DNA of 37,673 nt, taken from the NCBI GenBank assembly GCA_964585575.1, contig CAZPEM010000012.1, positions 1 through 37,673 on the forward strand, read 5' to 3'. Source of the DNA: UBA4655 sp964585575 (GTDB lineage Bacteria; Planctomycetota; Planctomycetia; Pirellulales; UBA1268). Shown here one piece after another: positions 1 through 9,400 of this stretch. Positions within the stretch are counted from its first letter, which is position 1; each line of letters starts with the position of its first letter. The notes beneath the pieces were generated by a model that was given only the letters and a program-made list of their open reading frames with translations, did not search any database and was not told the DNA's origin. A program made the position numbers and the translations under genes.

Positions 1-1154
1 AGCGGACGGCTCGCCTTCGGTGACAACCAGGTCGCCCGTTCGACGACCACGAGGCGGGCCGACTCCGGCGGCAGGTCCTTCGTCACGACCTCGAACAGCC
101 GTCGAAAGACCCGGATCTCGGGATAGACGCCGGCGCTAAACAGGCTCTGCGACCAGCCGCCGAGGTCGAGCATCGCCGATCGGTCCTGCCGCACGACGTG
201 CGGCTGGAGCTCCGCGGGGAGCCGGTCCGCCGCCTCCTTCAGCATCACGATCGACGCGGTGTTGACGTTGCCGGTGTAGACGTTGAACGAGATCGCCGCG
301 TCCCAGAGGCCGACCGTGTGGAAGGAGGGCATGATGCCGGCGAGCACGGCCACCGCCAGCCTCGGCAGCGACCGAGCCGGCGGGGCCGCGAACATCATCG
401 CCGGCTCGAAGGGCCGGGCGGCGAAGAAGAGCAGCCAGGCCTGCGCCGCCATCGTCAGGCTCCAGATCCAGGCGCTGTCGTTCCAGTGGCCCCGGAGCGG
501 CCCGATGCAGACGAGGATGACCGCGTGCATCAGCATCGCCTCGCCGAGGGCGATCCCGCGAAACCGCCGAGTCAGCAGGCCGATCGCAAACGCCATCTCG
601 AACACCGCCGCGGCGATTCCAAGCCCCGGAATCCACGGCTCGGGCACAGGCAGAAGATCCGTCAGCGGCCTGATGAACCAGGGGAACTCCTCAAAAAAGA
701 AGTGCGGCGTGAGCTTCTGCACCCCGCCCCAGAAATAGATCGCCGCGAGCGTGAGCCGCATCCCCGCGAGCGTGCGGCCCGCCGCCACGTCGCCGCCCGA
801 GCGGTCGTGCCCCGCGAGCAGAATCACCAGCAGGAAGCAGGCGTAAAACGACGGCCAGAGCCGGCTTTGATCCTGCGCGAAGAGCACCGCGAGCAGGACC
901 GCGAGCAGGGCGACCGGCATTCGGGCCAGTGGCCTGGCGATGATGGCCAGAAGAAGCCCGACCACGAGGCCGAGGACGGCCGCGTCCAGCGGCCAGGGAA
1001 ACGGCGGAACGAGCCCGAAGAGCGGTGTCAGCGGGTAGAGCCGCGTGGAGAGCCAGAGCCTTCCCGAGAAGGCCATGCACAGGAGCATCGATCCCGCGAC
1101 GAAGGCGGGCCATCGCTGCGAGCCGCAGTTCGTCGCTCGCGAGGATCGAGGCAA
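1..1154 (-). CDS. Multi-spanning membrane protein, HTTM/DoxX-like (partial, 3' end outside window)
   Basis: The minus-strand frame is open from about 1200 down to the window edge, so the C-terminus is missing. It encodes alternating hydrophobic segments, starting with WPAFVAGSMLLCMAFSG and including AAVLGLVVGLLLAII and ALLAVLLAVLFA. A motif AIYFWGGVQKLTPHFF resembles the core of HTTM (vitamin K-dependent carboxylase-like) and DoxX-type membrane proteins; the family call rests on that motif and the topology only. The soluble end contains SFNVYTGNVNTASIVMLKEA. It follows the PQQ-propeller gene closely and probably shares its transcript. The start is uncertain. In this frame TTG at 1154 or ATG at 1088 is possible, whereas an ATG at 1203, overlapping the upstream stop codon, is in a different frame (see findings). 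Existence of the gene is secure; function is not. Confidence 0.72.
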   Translation of the reverse strand, partial: MPRSSRATNCGSQRWPAFVAGSMLLCMAFSGRLWLSTRLYPLTPLFGLVPPFPWPLDAAVLGLVVGLLLAIIARPLARMPVALLAVLLAVLFAQDQSRLWPSFYACFLLVILLAGHDRSGGDVAAGRTLAGMRLTLAAIYFWGGVQKLTPHFFFEEFPWFIRPLTDLLPVPEPWIPGLGIAAAVFEMAFAIGLLTRRFRGIALGEAMLMHAVILVCIGPLRGHWNDSAWIWSLTMAAQAWLLFFAARPFEPAMMFAAPPARSLPRLAVAVLAGIMPSFHTVGLWDAAISFNVYTGNVNTASIVMLKEAADRLPAELQPHVVRQDRSAMLDLGGWSQSLFSAGVYPEIRVFRRLFEVVTKDLPPESARLVVVERATWLSPKASRP

Positions 1155-1189
1155 CCCGTTCCCGGAGGGCTCGTGCGGACCGCGGAAGC

Positions 1190-2614
1190 TCAGGGCGCGG
1201 CATCGCCCCGCTCCAACTTCACGCAGACGAGCCGCTGCGGCCCACGCACGAAGAGCAGGCCGTGCGACAGGATCGGGGCCGCCCAGGCCGGATACTTCAG
1301 GAGCACCGTCGGCTCGCTGTCGGGCCCGTCGAGCGGGGCGTGAAGCGGAATTTCGCCAAGGTCGTCGAACCGTTCGGGGGTTGCACGGAAGACGAAGAGC
1401 GAGCCGTTTTCGAGCAGGCAGAAGAAGTGCCCCTCCACGATGAGCAGGCTGCTGCGGCCGAGGCCCGGCTGCGACCACTTGACCTTGCCCGTCTTCCACT
1501 CGATGCACCGCAGCTCGGCGTCGCCGATGTGGCGGCCGCTGCAGCCGTAGAGATGGCCGTCGTGGTGGATGGGGGTGCTCCAGTGGGCCTGGAGGATCTT
1601 CCGCCGCTTCCTCTCGTCGTCCTCCCAGACGACCTCGCATTTCCCCGGCTTCACGCGAAGCAGCGCCGACCCGGGGCCGTAGGTCTCGCTGATGAGTACC
1701 TCGTCTCCCACGACCACGGGATTGGCCGCGTTGACGCTCTCGAGGATCGATGCCCGCCAGGAAAAGTGGAACTCCTGCCGGCCCGCCACCGGATCGAAGC
1801 CGATGAGACCTCCGCGGGCGAAGACGAAGCCCCAGCGGCGGCCGCCGATCGTCGCAAAGGTCGGGCTCGCGTAGCTGGCCAGCTCGTCGCTGAACTGGTA
1901 CCGCACGGCGCCGGTCCGCTTGTCGAAGGCCACGACGCCGGAGTCGGCGCCGCGGACGCGATCGAGCTGGCCCGGGGGCGCCTTTCGGCTCTCGGGGGGC
2001 GACCCGCCGATGTTCGCGATCAGGAGATCCCCCTCGATCACCGGCGTGCTGCCAACGCCGAAGAAGTTCTGCACGACGCCGAACCGCTCGGTCGTGTCGA
2101 TCCTCCAGAGCACCGTGCCGTCGACGACCGAGAGGCAGTGGAGCATTCCCTCCGCCCCGAGGATGTAGACGCGATCGTCGTCGACGACCGGGCAGCACCT
2201 CGGCCCGTTCTCGTAGCCGTAGAGATCCTCGTAGGCGGTGGCGTACTCGAAATCCCAGAGTGGCTCGCCCGTCTCAGCCCGCAGGCACTCGAGCCGGTTG
2301 CGGTCGCGGACCCGCGAGAACTGGAAGAGACGTCCGCGGCTGATCGACGGCATCGCGTAGCCCGAGCCGACCGGACGGTGCCACCGCACCTTCGCTCCCC
2401 GCAGCCGGCCGTCGGCGAAGAAGCCCGTCTCGCGGCTCGTGCCGTCGCCGGCCGGCCCGAGGAACGCCGGCCAGTCCTCCCCTCGGCGGTGCTTGGCCCA
2501 GAGGTCGGGCGGCTCACCGGCCGAGGCGAGCCCCGCGGCCCCCGAGGCGAGCCCCACCGCGAACCATCGCTTCCAACGCACTCGCCACTTTGCCGCCTTG
2601 AGAATGGCTTTCAT
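1190..2614 (-). CDS. Secreted PQQ-like beta-propeller repeat protein
   Basis: This 474-residue protein has a positively charged N-terminus, a hydrophobic stretch (WFAVGLASGAAGLASA) and a likely signal-peptidase site before GEPPDLW. Repeated blades carry PQQ-like signatures such as LRAETGEPLWDF, LSVVDGTVLWRID, FDKRTGAVRYQF and IEWKTGKVKWSQP, which fits an eight-bladed propeller in the periplasm. No catalytic residues of quinoprotein dehydrogenases are evident, so a structural or binding role is more likely than enzyme activity. The chosen ATG at 2614 has GGAG just upstream and gives a normal signal peptide; an in-frame ATG at 2644, four bases after the PhoH stop, would add ten residues. It lies between the PhoH gene and the membrane-protein gene in one apparent operon. 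Confidence 0.85.
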   Translation of the reverse strand: MKAILKAAKWRVRWKRWFAVGLASGAAGLASAGEPPDLWAKHRRGEDWPAFLGPAGDGTSRETGFFADGRLRGAKVRWHRPVGSGYAMPSISRGRLFQFSRVRDRNRLECLRAETGEPLWDFEYATAYEDLYGYENGPRCCPVVDDDRVYILGAEGMLHCLSVVDGTVLWRIDTTERFGVVQNFFGVGSTPVIEGDLLIANIGGSPPESRKAPPGQLDRVRGADSGVVAFDKRTGAVRYQFSDELASYASPTFATIGGRRWGFVFARGGLIGFDPVAGRQEFHFSWRASILESVNAANPVVVGDEVLISETYGPGSALLRVKPGKCEVVWEDDERKRRKILQAHWSTPIHHDGHLYGCSGRHIGDAELRCIEWKTGKVKWSQPGLGRSSLLIVEGHFFCLLENGSLFVFRATPERFDDLGEIPLHAPLDGPDSEPTVLLKYPAWAAPILSHGLLFVRGPQRLVCVKLERGDAAP

Positions 2615-2647
2615 CGTGCTCCGGAGTATACCGCCACGAGCCATGGC

Positions 2648-3979
2648 TCAGAGGATGGCGCTTGCGAGATCGGCGAGCTCGGACCGCTCTCCCTTCTCGA
2701 GCGTCACGTGGGCGTAGATCGGCTGGCCGACCATCCGGTGGATGAGCGTGCTCAGGCCGTTGGAAAGGGCGTCGAGATAAGGCTGGTCGATCTGGGCGAC
2801 GTCGCCGGTGAAGATGATCTTCGTTCCCTCGCCGGCCCGGGTGATGATCGTCTTCACCTCGTGGGGCGTGAGGTTCTGTGCCTCGTCGACGATGAAGAAC
2901 ATCCGCTGGAGGCTGCGGCCGCGGATGTAGGCCAGCGGCGTGATCACGAGCTTCTCCGACTCCCGCATGTCGACGATCCGCTGGGCGGCCTGCGTGTCGT
3001 CGCCGCACTGGTGGCGGATCACGGTGAGGTTGTCGTAGAGCGGCTGCATGTAGGGGTCGAGCTTGTCGGCGATGTCGCCCGGCAGGAAGCCGAGGTCGCG
3101 GTTCGAGAGCGGCACCACGGGCCTCGCGAGCATGATCTGCCGGTATTTCTGCCGGCACTCGAGCGCGGCCGCGAGGGCCAGGAGCGTCTTGCCCGTGCCC
3201 GCGGACCCCGCGATCGTGACGAGCTTGATCGATTCGTCGGTGAGGGCATGAAGCGCGAACGACTGCTCGGCGTTGCGGGGGGAGATGCCGTAGCAGGCGT
3301 GCTTCTCGACGCGGTGGAAGCAGCCGTCGGAGCGGCGGAACGTGGCGAGGGCCGACTTGCTGCCGTTGCGGAGCACGAAGTTTTCGTTGGCCCGGGGCGG
3401 CTCCGCGAGCGGGATCTCCGAGGCGGGAAGGACGCCGCCGGCGGCGTAGAACCGGTCGATCGCCTCCGAGGCCACCCCCTCGACGACCCGCTTGCCGGAG
3501 TAGAGCTTGTCGAATCCCTGTACCTTGTCCGACGTGTAGTCCTGCGCGCGGATGCCGAGCGACTTCGCCTTCATCCGCAGGTTCGTGTCTTTCGAGACGA
3601 GCACGACCTGACGCGGAGCCTCCCGCTCCTGGATGGCGAGCGTCGTGCTCAGGATGCGGTGGTCGGGCGTGTCCTGGAGAAACGTCTCCTGCACCCGGCC
3701 GTCGAGGCGGCCGCCGAGCACGACGCGAACCGAACCGAGCCCGTCGCCGAGCGGGCTGCCTTCCTGGGAGAGCACGTCGCCGGTGAGCGAGTCGAGCCGG
3801 CGGAGAAACTCGCGGGCCTGGAAATGGATGTCCTCGTTGCCCCGCTTGAACTGGTCGAGCTCTTCGAGCACGGTGATCGGGATCGCGACGTCGTTCTCCT
3901 CGAAATTCCGAATGCAGCCCGAGTCGTGGAGGATGACGTTCGTGTCGAGGACGAAGATCTTCGGGCGGGGTGCGGTCAT
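2648..3979 (-). CDS. PIN-PhoH fusion ATPase (PhoH2-like)
   Basis: A 443-residue cytoplasmic protein. The N-terminal PIN nuclease-like domain (about residues 6-150) begins with FVLDTNVILHD and has VTVLEELDQFK-like acidic residues and VSKDTNLRMKA. The C-terminal PhoH domain has Walker A GSAGTGKT at 258-265, the family motif ARPVVPLSNRDLGFLPG at about 285-301 and Walker B FFIVDEAQN at 361-369. This is the standard PhoH2 arrangement, whose members are reported as RNA helicase/RNases; RNA unwinding coupled to cleavage is the expected role. ATG at 3979 has GGAGG eight bases upstream and is preferred to an in-frame ATG at 3994. It is the first gene of the minus-strand run with the PQQ propeller. The 119 bases separating it from the lipase stop hold one short hairpin without a T tract. 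Confidence 0.95.
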   Translation of the reverse strand: MTAPRPKIFVLDTNVILHDSGCIRNFEENDVAIPITVLEELDQFKRGNEDIHFQAREFLRRLDSLTGDVLSQEGSPLGDGLGSVRVVLGGRLDGRVQETFLQDTPDHRILSTTLAIQEREAPRQVVLVSKDTNLRMKAKSLGIRAQDYTSDKVQGFDKLYSGKRVVEGVASEAIDRFYAAGGVLPASEIPLAEPPRANENFVLRNGSKSALATFRRSDGCFHRVEKHACYGISPRNAEQSFALHALTDESIKLVTIAGSAGTGKTLLALAAALECRQKYRQIMLARPVVPLSNRDLGFLPGDIADKLDPYMQPLYDNLTVIRHQCGDDTQAAQRIVDMRESEKLVITPLAYIRGRSLQRMFFIVDEAQNLTPHEVKTIITRAGEGTKIIFTGDVAQIDQPYLDALSNGLSTLIHRMVGQPIYAHVTLEKGERSELADLASAIL

Positions 3980-4098
3980 GCCGGGGGCCTCCATCCAGGA
4001 TCGTAGCCGTCGGAACCCGCCGGCGGGATGGCGGTTTTTCCGCCGCCGCCGCCGGGAATCGTGAAACTTTCGCGAGCGACCACCGGGACGGCGGGCCG

Positions 4099-5007
4099 TC
4101 AGCGGCCCGAGCCGAGCAGGTCGCGGTAACGTCCGAGATAGTGCGCAGCGACCTGGTCGGTGACGCTCTTCCAGACCTCGTCGACGATCGTGCCCGCGAG
4201 CAGCCCGCCGGCCGCCGTGGACGCAAGGCCAGCGAGCATGTCGGCCAGGCCGGTCATCGGCTCGCGGCCGAGCAGCCGCTCACTCTCGACGTGGGCGAAC
4301 TCGTTGGCCACGAGCGAGAACGACGGCAGCTTCGGAACCGGGTCGCGGCCGTTGACGTACCGCCGGATCCGGCCGGCGAACTCCCGGTTGAATGCCTCAC
4401 AGGCGAGGCGGTTGCCGATCATCGGCGCGCCGAACGTCACAATCTCGTGAACGTTCACGAACCGTCGTTTCAGCAGCCATCCCGCAAAGAGCGCCAGCGC
4501 CCCTCCCAGGCTGTGGCCCGTGAGCCAGACCGGCCGCTCGCTTTTCGCGAGCTCCTGCTCGATCGCGGCCGACAGCGGCTCCCAGACCGCCGCGATCGCA
4601 TCGACGAACCCCTTGTGGAAGCGGGCGCCCACGCCGGCGCTCGCCAGATCGTGGCCGAGCCGGCCCTCGGGAACCACGAGCAGGTTCATCGCGTCGGTGA
4701 GCAGGATGTCCTTCAGGCCGTCGAGGCTCTCGGGCGACTCCGTGCCGCGGAAGGCGACGACGATGTTCGAGGCATCGATGCCGAGCCAGGCCTGCGTGTT
4801 TCCCACGCTCACGAGCCTCGCGTCGAGGCCCAGGCGATCCTTGAAGGCCTCCGTTCCCGGGCCTTCGGCCAGATAGGCGAGTTCGCTCGCTTCGCAGAGG
4901 GAGGCGGCGTTCTCGACCGATCCTTCCCCGTCGGCTCGGAGCCGCGGAAGCCCGTCGTTCGGACGGCTCTCCGGGTGCATGGGCCGTGTGGCACGGCTAG
5001 TTGACAT
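4099..5007 (-). CDS. Class 3 lipase-like alpha/beta hydrolase
   Basis: A 302-residue protein with the class 3 lipase core: VVAFRGTES (oxyanion region, about 84-92), nucleophile elbow GHSLGGALA with Ser166, VTFGAPMIGN (about 190-199), catalytic Asp222 in NGRDPVPKLP and probable His239 in EFAHVES. Order and spacing match fungal-type triacylglycerol lipases, so an ester hydrolase with intact triad is expected; the substrate is unknown. There is no clear signal peptide, which suggests a cytoplasmic location. The ATG at 5007 is preceded by GGAGGG seven bases upstream and overlaps the last codons and stop of the LRR gene by 11 bases, indicating translational coupling. The C-terminus has a glycine/alanine-rich helical tail with no assigned role. 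Confidence 0.9.
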   Translation of the reverse strand: MSTSRATRPMHPESRPNDGLPRLRADGEGSVENAASLCEASELAYLAEGPGTEAFKDRLGLDARLVSVGNTQAWLGIDASNIVVAFRGTESPESLDGLKDILLTDAMNLLVVPEGRLGHDLASAGVGARFHKGFVDAIAAVWEPLSAAIEQELAKSERPVWLTGHSLGGALALFAGWLLKRRFVNVHEIVTFGAPMIGNRLACEAFNREFAGRIRRYVNGRDPVPKLPSFSLVANEFAHVESERLLGREPMTGLADMLAGLASTAAGGLLAGTIVDEVWKSVTDQVAAHYLGRYRDLLGSGR

Positions 5008-5659
5008 AGCGTCGCCCTCCATGGGCATTTGGGGAATCCCCTTTGCCCGCTTCCTTCCAGGCCCGCAGAATCTCCGATGGAATTCCGTTTCCCGAGACGT
5101 CGATCTGCCGCAGTTTCGGTGGCGGAGACGCGAGGAACGCGGCGACGCCCTCGGGGGTGATCTTCGTGCGGGCCACGCGAAGCGACTCGAGCGAGGCCAG
5201 GTCGGAGAGAGCCGCGAGCCCGCGGTCCGTCACCGCGGAGTCGTCGAGGGACAGCTCCTTCAATCCAGGCAGGTCCCGCAGAACCGCGAGCGTCTCGTCG
5301 GTCACGTCGGGATTCGACATCTCGAGGATGGCGACATCCGGACGCGTCGCGACGATCGAGTAGTCGGAGCGGTCCCAGCCGGTGAGCGTGAGCGCTCTCT
5401 CGCCATCGACGATCCGCTCACGCTCCGCAAGACCGTGGAACGCCAGATGCGCCCGCTGCCACGCGAATGGCGCCGCCCCGATCACGAGCCCCGCTCCAAG
5501 CATGATGGCGGGGTTCAGGAGTCGGCGTCGCGTGGCCGAAGGGCGGCCAGTCACCCGATTCAGCCCCAGCCGCAGCATGCGGGCGAGGAGCCAGAGAAGC
5601 CCCGCCGTGGAAAGCAGAAGCCCGAAGAGGACGAGAACGAATCCGATCTGCTCGCTCAT
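4997..5659 (-). CDS. Two-pass membrane protein with leucine-rich repeats
   Basis: A 220-residue protein with two membrane segments (about 5-28, IGFVLVLFGLLLSTAGLLWLL, split here only by name; and 48-66) followed by a leucine-rich repeat domain at about 105-200. The repeats read DVTDETLAVLRDLPGLKEL, AVTDRGLAALSDLASLESL and KITPEGVAAFLASPPPKL, the internalin/GALA-like form common in planctomycetes. Such repeats usually mediate protein binding. ATG at 5659 places the first membrane segment at the N-terminus and has AAGGA upstream. It overlaps the lipase gene downstream, so the two are probably co-expressed; a membrane tether or regulator for the lipase is possible but only inferred. Confidence 0.8.
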   Translation of the reverse strand: MSEQIGFVLVLFGLLLSTAGLLWLLARMLRLGLNRVTGRPSATRRRLLNPAIMLGAGLVIGAAPFAWQRAHLAFHGLAERERIVDGERALTLTGWDRSDYSIVATRPDVAILEMSNPDVTDETLAVLRDLPGLKELSLDDSAVTDRGLAALSDLASLESLRVARTKITPEGVAAFLASPPPKLRQIDVSGNGIPSEILRAWKEAGKGDSPNAHGGRRYVN

Positions 5660-5682
5660 GCCGCGGACATCCTTGTCTCGGC

Positions 5683-5711
5683 ATTGAACCCGTCTCCGCA
5701 GGTCCGGGCAA
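5683..5711 (-). promoter_or_regulatory. Possible sigma-70-type promoter for the LRR-lipase pair
   Basis: On the minus strand TTGCCC (5706-5711) and TTCAAT (5683-5688) are separated by 17 bases, each matching four of six consensus positions. It lies after the HU terminator and about 24 bases before the LRR start codon. The match is weak. Confidence 0.35.
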
Positions 5712-5737
5712 GGGGCAGCCCCGCCAAACAAAATCCA

Positions 5738-5779
5738 CGAACAAAAACAAAGCGGGCGGCACCTTTCGGTGCCGCCCGC
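5738..5779 (-). terminator. Intrinsic terminator of the HU gene
   Basis: A perfect 12-bp stem (5752-5763 with 5768-5779) closes a four-base loop that reads GAAA on the minus strand, a stable GNRA tetraloop. It is followed on that strand by a T-rich tract (5738-5751). It begins 45 bases after the HU stop codon and insulates the LRR-lipase pair. Confidence 0.93.
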
Positions 5780-5824
5780 AGAATTCGATCGAATGGATGG
5801 TTCGACCAGGCACTCGGACCGGTC

Positions 5825-6160
5825 TTACTGGACCATTGCCTTGAGGTTCTTCAGCGCCCGCACGCGAACCTTGACGCTCGCCGGCTTGGCCGGACGATCC
5901 TGGAGTTCGCCGGTGAACGGATTCCGCACGCCCTTCTGGGCGGGGCGGGCCGGCACGTCCCGACGCTCGACCTTGACGAGCCCGGGGATCGAGAACACAC
6001 CGATGCTCTTCGACTTCAGAGCCTTCTGGATCTCGGTCGCGAGCGCCTCCATGACGGCGACGACATCCTTCTTCTGCAGGCCCGTGGTCTCGGAGATGGC
6101 ACGCATGATCTCCGTCTTCGTCATGGGCTTCGCGCCCGACTTCTTTCCAACCTTCGACAT
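5825..6160 (-). CDS. HU-family DNA-binding protein
   Basis: A 111-residue basic protein. After a lysine-rich N-terminal extension (about 13 residues) it has the HU helical dimerisation part (MTKTEIMRAISETTGLQKK) and the beta-arm region with VRNPFTGE, matching the RNPxTGE arm motif of HU/IHF proteins. It should bind DNA non-specifically as a dimer and shape the nucleoid. ATG at 6160 has GGGAG seven bases upstream; a longer open frame to 6229 has no comparable site and would add an unnatural leader. It is a single-gene unit with promoter and terminator. The family is certain; an IHF-like sequence-specific role cannot be excluded. Confidence 0.95.
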   Translation of the reverse strand: MSKVGKKSGAKPMTKTEIMRAISETTGLQKKDVVAVMEALATEIQKALKSKSIGVFSIPGLVKVERRDVPARPAQKGVRNPFTGELQDRPAKPASVKVRVRALKNLKAMVQ

Positions 6161-6240
6161 TTCAAGTCTCCCGAGTGATCGTGAGCGGCAGTACCCCCAC
6201 CGCGCTGTGGAGCCTGGCACAACTGCCAAAAGCGACGTCG

Positions 6241-6268
6241 ATTAGATTCTCTCACGAGGAAATTGCAA
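6241..6268 (-). promoter_or_regulatory. Sigma-70-type promoter of the HU gene
   Basis: Minus strand TTGCAA (6263-6268), 16 bases, then TCTAAT (6241-6246; five of six matches to TATAAT). It would start transcription near 6234 and give a leader of roughly 75 bases. The surrounding DNA is distinctly more AT-rich than its neighbours. Confidence 0.6.
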
Positions 6269-6346
6269 GGCGAAAATGCGAGCTTCGCCCGAAAAATTCG
6301 TCATTCCTGCCGCGGGGGCCCGGTGCCGGAAGGGGGCAAACCCTGC

Positions 6347-6376
6347 TTGCCACCCCTCGTCGATCGGCCGTAAGAT
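6347..6376 (+). promoter_or_regulatory. Sigma-70-type promoter of the double-propeller gene
   Basis: Plus strand TTGCCA (6347-6352; five of six matches to TTGACA), 18 bases, then TAAGAT (6371-6376). The start of transcription would be near 6383, about 33 bases before the ATG at 6416. It diverges from the HU promoter about 80 bases away. Confidence 0.6.
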
Positions 6377-6415
6377 GAAGTCTCGCAAACGGTTGGCATA
6401 CGACTGAAGGCCCCA

Positions 6416-9400
6416 ATGATTCCCAGGATCGGGCTGGTTTTTCGCGAGGAAAAGAGCCGGCCGAGGGCCGAAATCAGCCATGTTTTTCATGGGTTGAGAT
6501 GCTTCGCTCAGGGGCGGGCCCTTCTGGCGGGGCCGGCGATCGGGCTCATGGCAGTGCTCCTCTCGGGGTCGCCGGCGGCGGACGTGTGGGGGCAGGATCC
6601 AGCCGCCAATGAGCCCGCTGAAGCGGAGGGCCGCGAAGCTGTCGCCGGCGAACGGGCAGGCCCCGGTGATGGGGACGGCGATGGAGATGGCGGCGAAGGC
6701 TTCGAGGACGGGCTCTATCTTCCGAGCGACCGGCAGCGGCAACGGCAACTCGATCGCGCGATCCGTCTCCTCGACGAAGGCCGATGGAGCGATGCCTCGA
6801 CGCTGCTGGATGAAATCCTCGCGGCGGACAACGACTCGTTCCATCGTGATCGTCCGGCCCGCGCGGGCAGCGGGCGGAACGATGTGCGAAACATCAATAA
6901 TGGACGAAACAACAATAATGGACGAAACAACGAGGGGAACAACGGGCCGCGGGCGGTTGCTCCGCGTCGGGCCGACGCGGGGGCGGCGGGAACCTGGAAG
7001 AGCATGAAGTCGGTCGCAGCGGACCTGATCGATTCGCTCGACAAGGAGGGGCGGGAGGCGTACGAACTGCAATTTCGCTTGCGTGCCGAACGGGCGCTCG
7101 AGAAAGCGATCGCCGATGGCGATCCGGATACGATCATGGCCGTAGCGCGCCGATGGTTCCACACGCCCGCCGGGGGCAAGGCCGCGATGCTCCTCGCCCT
7201 GACCACGCTCGAGGGTGGTCAGCCGCTCGCGGCGGTCGCCTGGCTCGACAGGCTTCGTTCGAGCCGCCACGCCGCCGCGTTCGAGCCGACGTTGTCGGTG
7301 ATGCGGGCGATCGCCCATCGGCGGACCGGCGACCTGCCGAGGGCCGTTGCGGCGCTGGAAGATGCGAAGAAGTCTCGGCGCGTGGAACTGCGGATCGCCG
7401 GCCGAGATCTGGCCGTTGCGTATCCGAGCGGGGGGGCCGAAGCGTGGCTCGCACGTGTCGACGGCGAGGTGCCGCCGCGGGTTGCCATGCGGGCTTCCGA
7501 ATGGCCGATGCCCGGCGGCGACCCGACGCGAAACGCGGTGCTCGACGGGGCTCGTCCATTGCTGGCGCCGCGGTATCGCGTGTCGCTCGCCCGCCATCCC
7601 GACGAGGCCCGCGGATTCGAGCGGCATCGCCAGACCATGGCGGAGCAGCAGATCCCGCTCCTCCCGGCTGGGCAGCCGCTGGCGGTGGAGGGAAGGGTCT
7701 TCGTCCACTCGTCCCTCGGCCTTTTGGCCATCGACTTCGAGACCGGCAAGCGGATTTGGATGCAGTCGGGGGCGTTCGGCGTGGCCGACGACCCGCTCTT
7801 CATGGAAGAGTCGTCCGGCATCGACCAGCAGCAGGTGGACGACCGCGTTTTCGAGGATGCGACGGCGGGAACGATCACCAGCGACGGGAACCTCGTCTTC
7901 GCCGTGGAGAATCCGCGTCAGGCGTACGCGGTTGCCGAACTGCAGGCCGCGTTTCGCAATCCGCTGAACCCCCTCCAGCCGGGGTCGTCGAATGCCCTTT
8001 CGGCCTACGAGATCGGTGGCAAGGGCCGATTGGCGTGGAGGCTCTCGGGCCGCGGGGCGGCGGAAGCGAACGATCAGGAATCGGTCGAAAGGGCCCACGA
8101 AGGCTGGTTCGTCGGTCCGCCCCTGCCGGCTGCCGGGCAGCTGTTCGTCATGGTGGAGGCGAAAGGAGGGATCCGGCTGGACGTGCTCGATTCGGCGTCG
8201 GGAAAAGCGATCTGGTCACAGCCGCTCGCGGAACTCGACGACGGCCGTGCGATCGACAAGCCGGCCGGCCGCGAGCGTCGCTTCGCCGGACTCACGCCGA
8301 GCCTGGCCGAAGGCGTGCTCGTCTGTCCCACGGGCGCCGGCGCCATCGTCGGCGTCGACCTCGCGACCAGGACGCTCCTGTGGGCCTACCGCTACCCGTT
8401 GTCGTCGATGGAAACGACGGCGATCAACGGCGGCATGATCAACGGCGGCATGATGGTGCAGGCGATCGGCCCCGGCGGCCTGGTCATCCGTCGCGGCCCA
8501 AACGGCGCGATCATCATGCAGGGCCCGGGCGCGTCGCTCGCGGCCAGGAGCCAGTGGGTCGACGGCACGCCCATCCTCGCCGAAGGCCGGGTCGTTGTCT
8601 CTCCGCGGGAGTCGGACGAACTGCACTGTCTCGATCTGCGGTCGGGCAGGCTGGTCTGGAAGCGGCCTCGAAAGCAGGGGCTGTACGTGGCGGGAATCGT
8701 CGACGGTCGGGTGATCGTCGTCGGCGGTCGTGGCGTGGAGGCCTTGTCGCTCATCAACGGTGAGGCCGCGTGGAAGGAAGCAGTGTCGCTCCAGAACACG
8801 AGCCCCTGCGGCCGAGGGTGCATCGTCGGCGGCCGACTGCTCCTGCCCACCGACGCCCCCGAGGTGATCGAGATCGATCTGGCCGGCGGCAGAATGCTCG
8901 GGAGATCGGCGGGCCGCGGCGGACACGGGGCCGGCGGGCAAGCATCGGGCGGGCAAGCATCAGGCCCTGTGGGAAGGGCCGCCTCTGCCGGCGGGCGGGG
9001 TGTGCTGCCCGGCAACCTGGTTGCCTATCGTGGGGAAGTGATCTCGCAGACGGCTTCGTCGCTCGATGTCTACCACCAGGCGGAACCGCTGGAGAGGGTC
9101 GTGGAGACCGCGCTCTCCAAGAACGCCGACGACCCCTGGGCGCTCTATTGGCGGGGGCAGGCGATGCTCGATCGCGGGCGGACCTCGGCCGGCATCGCCT
9201 CGGTGCAGGCCGCGCACGCGGCCGATCCGAAGCGAATTTCCGACGGGATGGTGGCCGACACGATCCTCTTCGCGATGGAAAGGGATTTCCCGGCGGCGTC
9301 ACCGCTCTGGAAGGAAGCCGCAGCGTCGGCTGCCGACGCCGCGACGAAGGAGTCGGTGTTGCGGGTGGCCGTTGACGGCTTTCTGAAGGCCCGCGATCCC

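Noticed and set aside
2620..2640. TATACT box just before the PQQ-propeller ATG as a promoter
   Set aside because: It lies about ten bases from the start codon with a ribosome-binding site in between, leaving no room for a leader; it is probably chance.
1025..4006. A 993-residue plus-strand open frame
   Set aside because: It covers the antisense of the PhoH and PQQ-propeller genes, both of which have clear domain motifs on the minus strand.
4030..4044. Hairpin ggcggtttttccgcc between lipase and PhoH genes as a terminator
   Set aside because: Only a five-base stem with the T run in the loop and no T tract after the stem on either strand.
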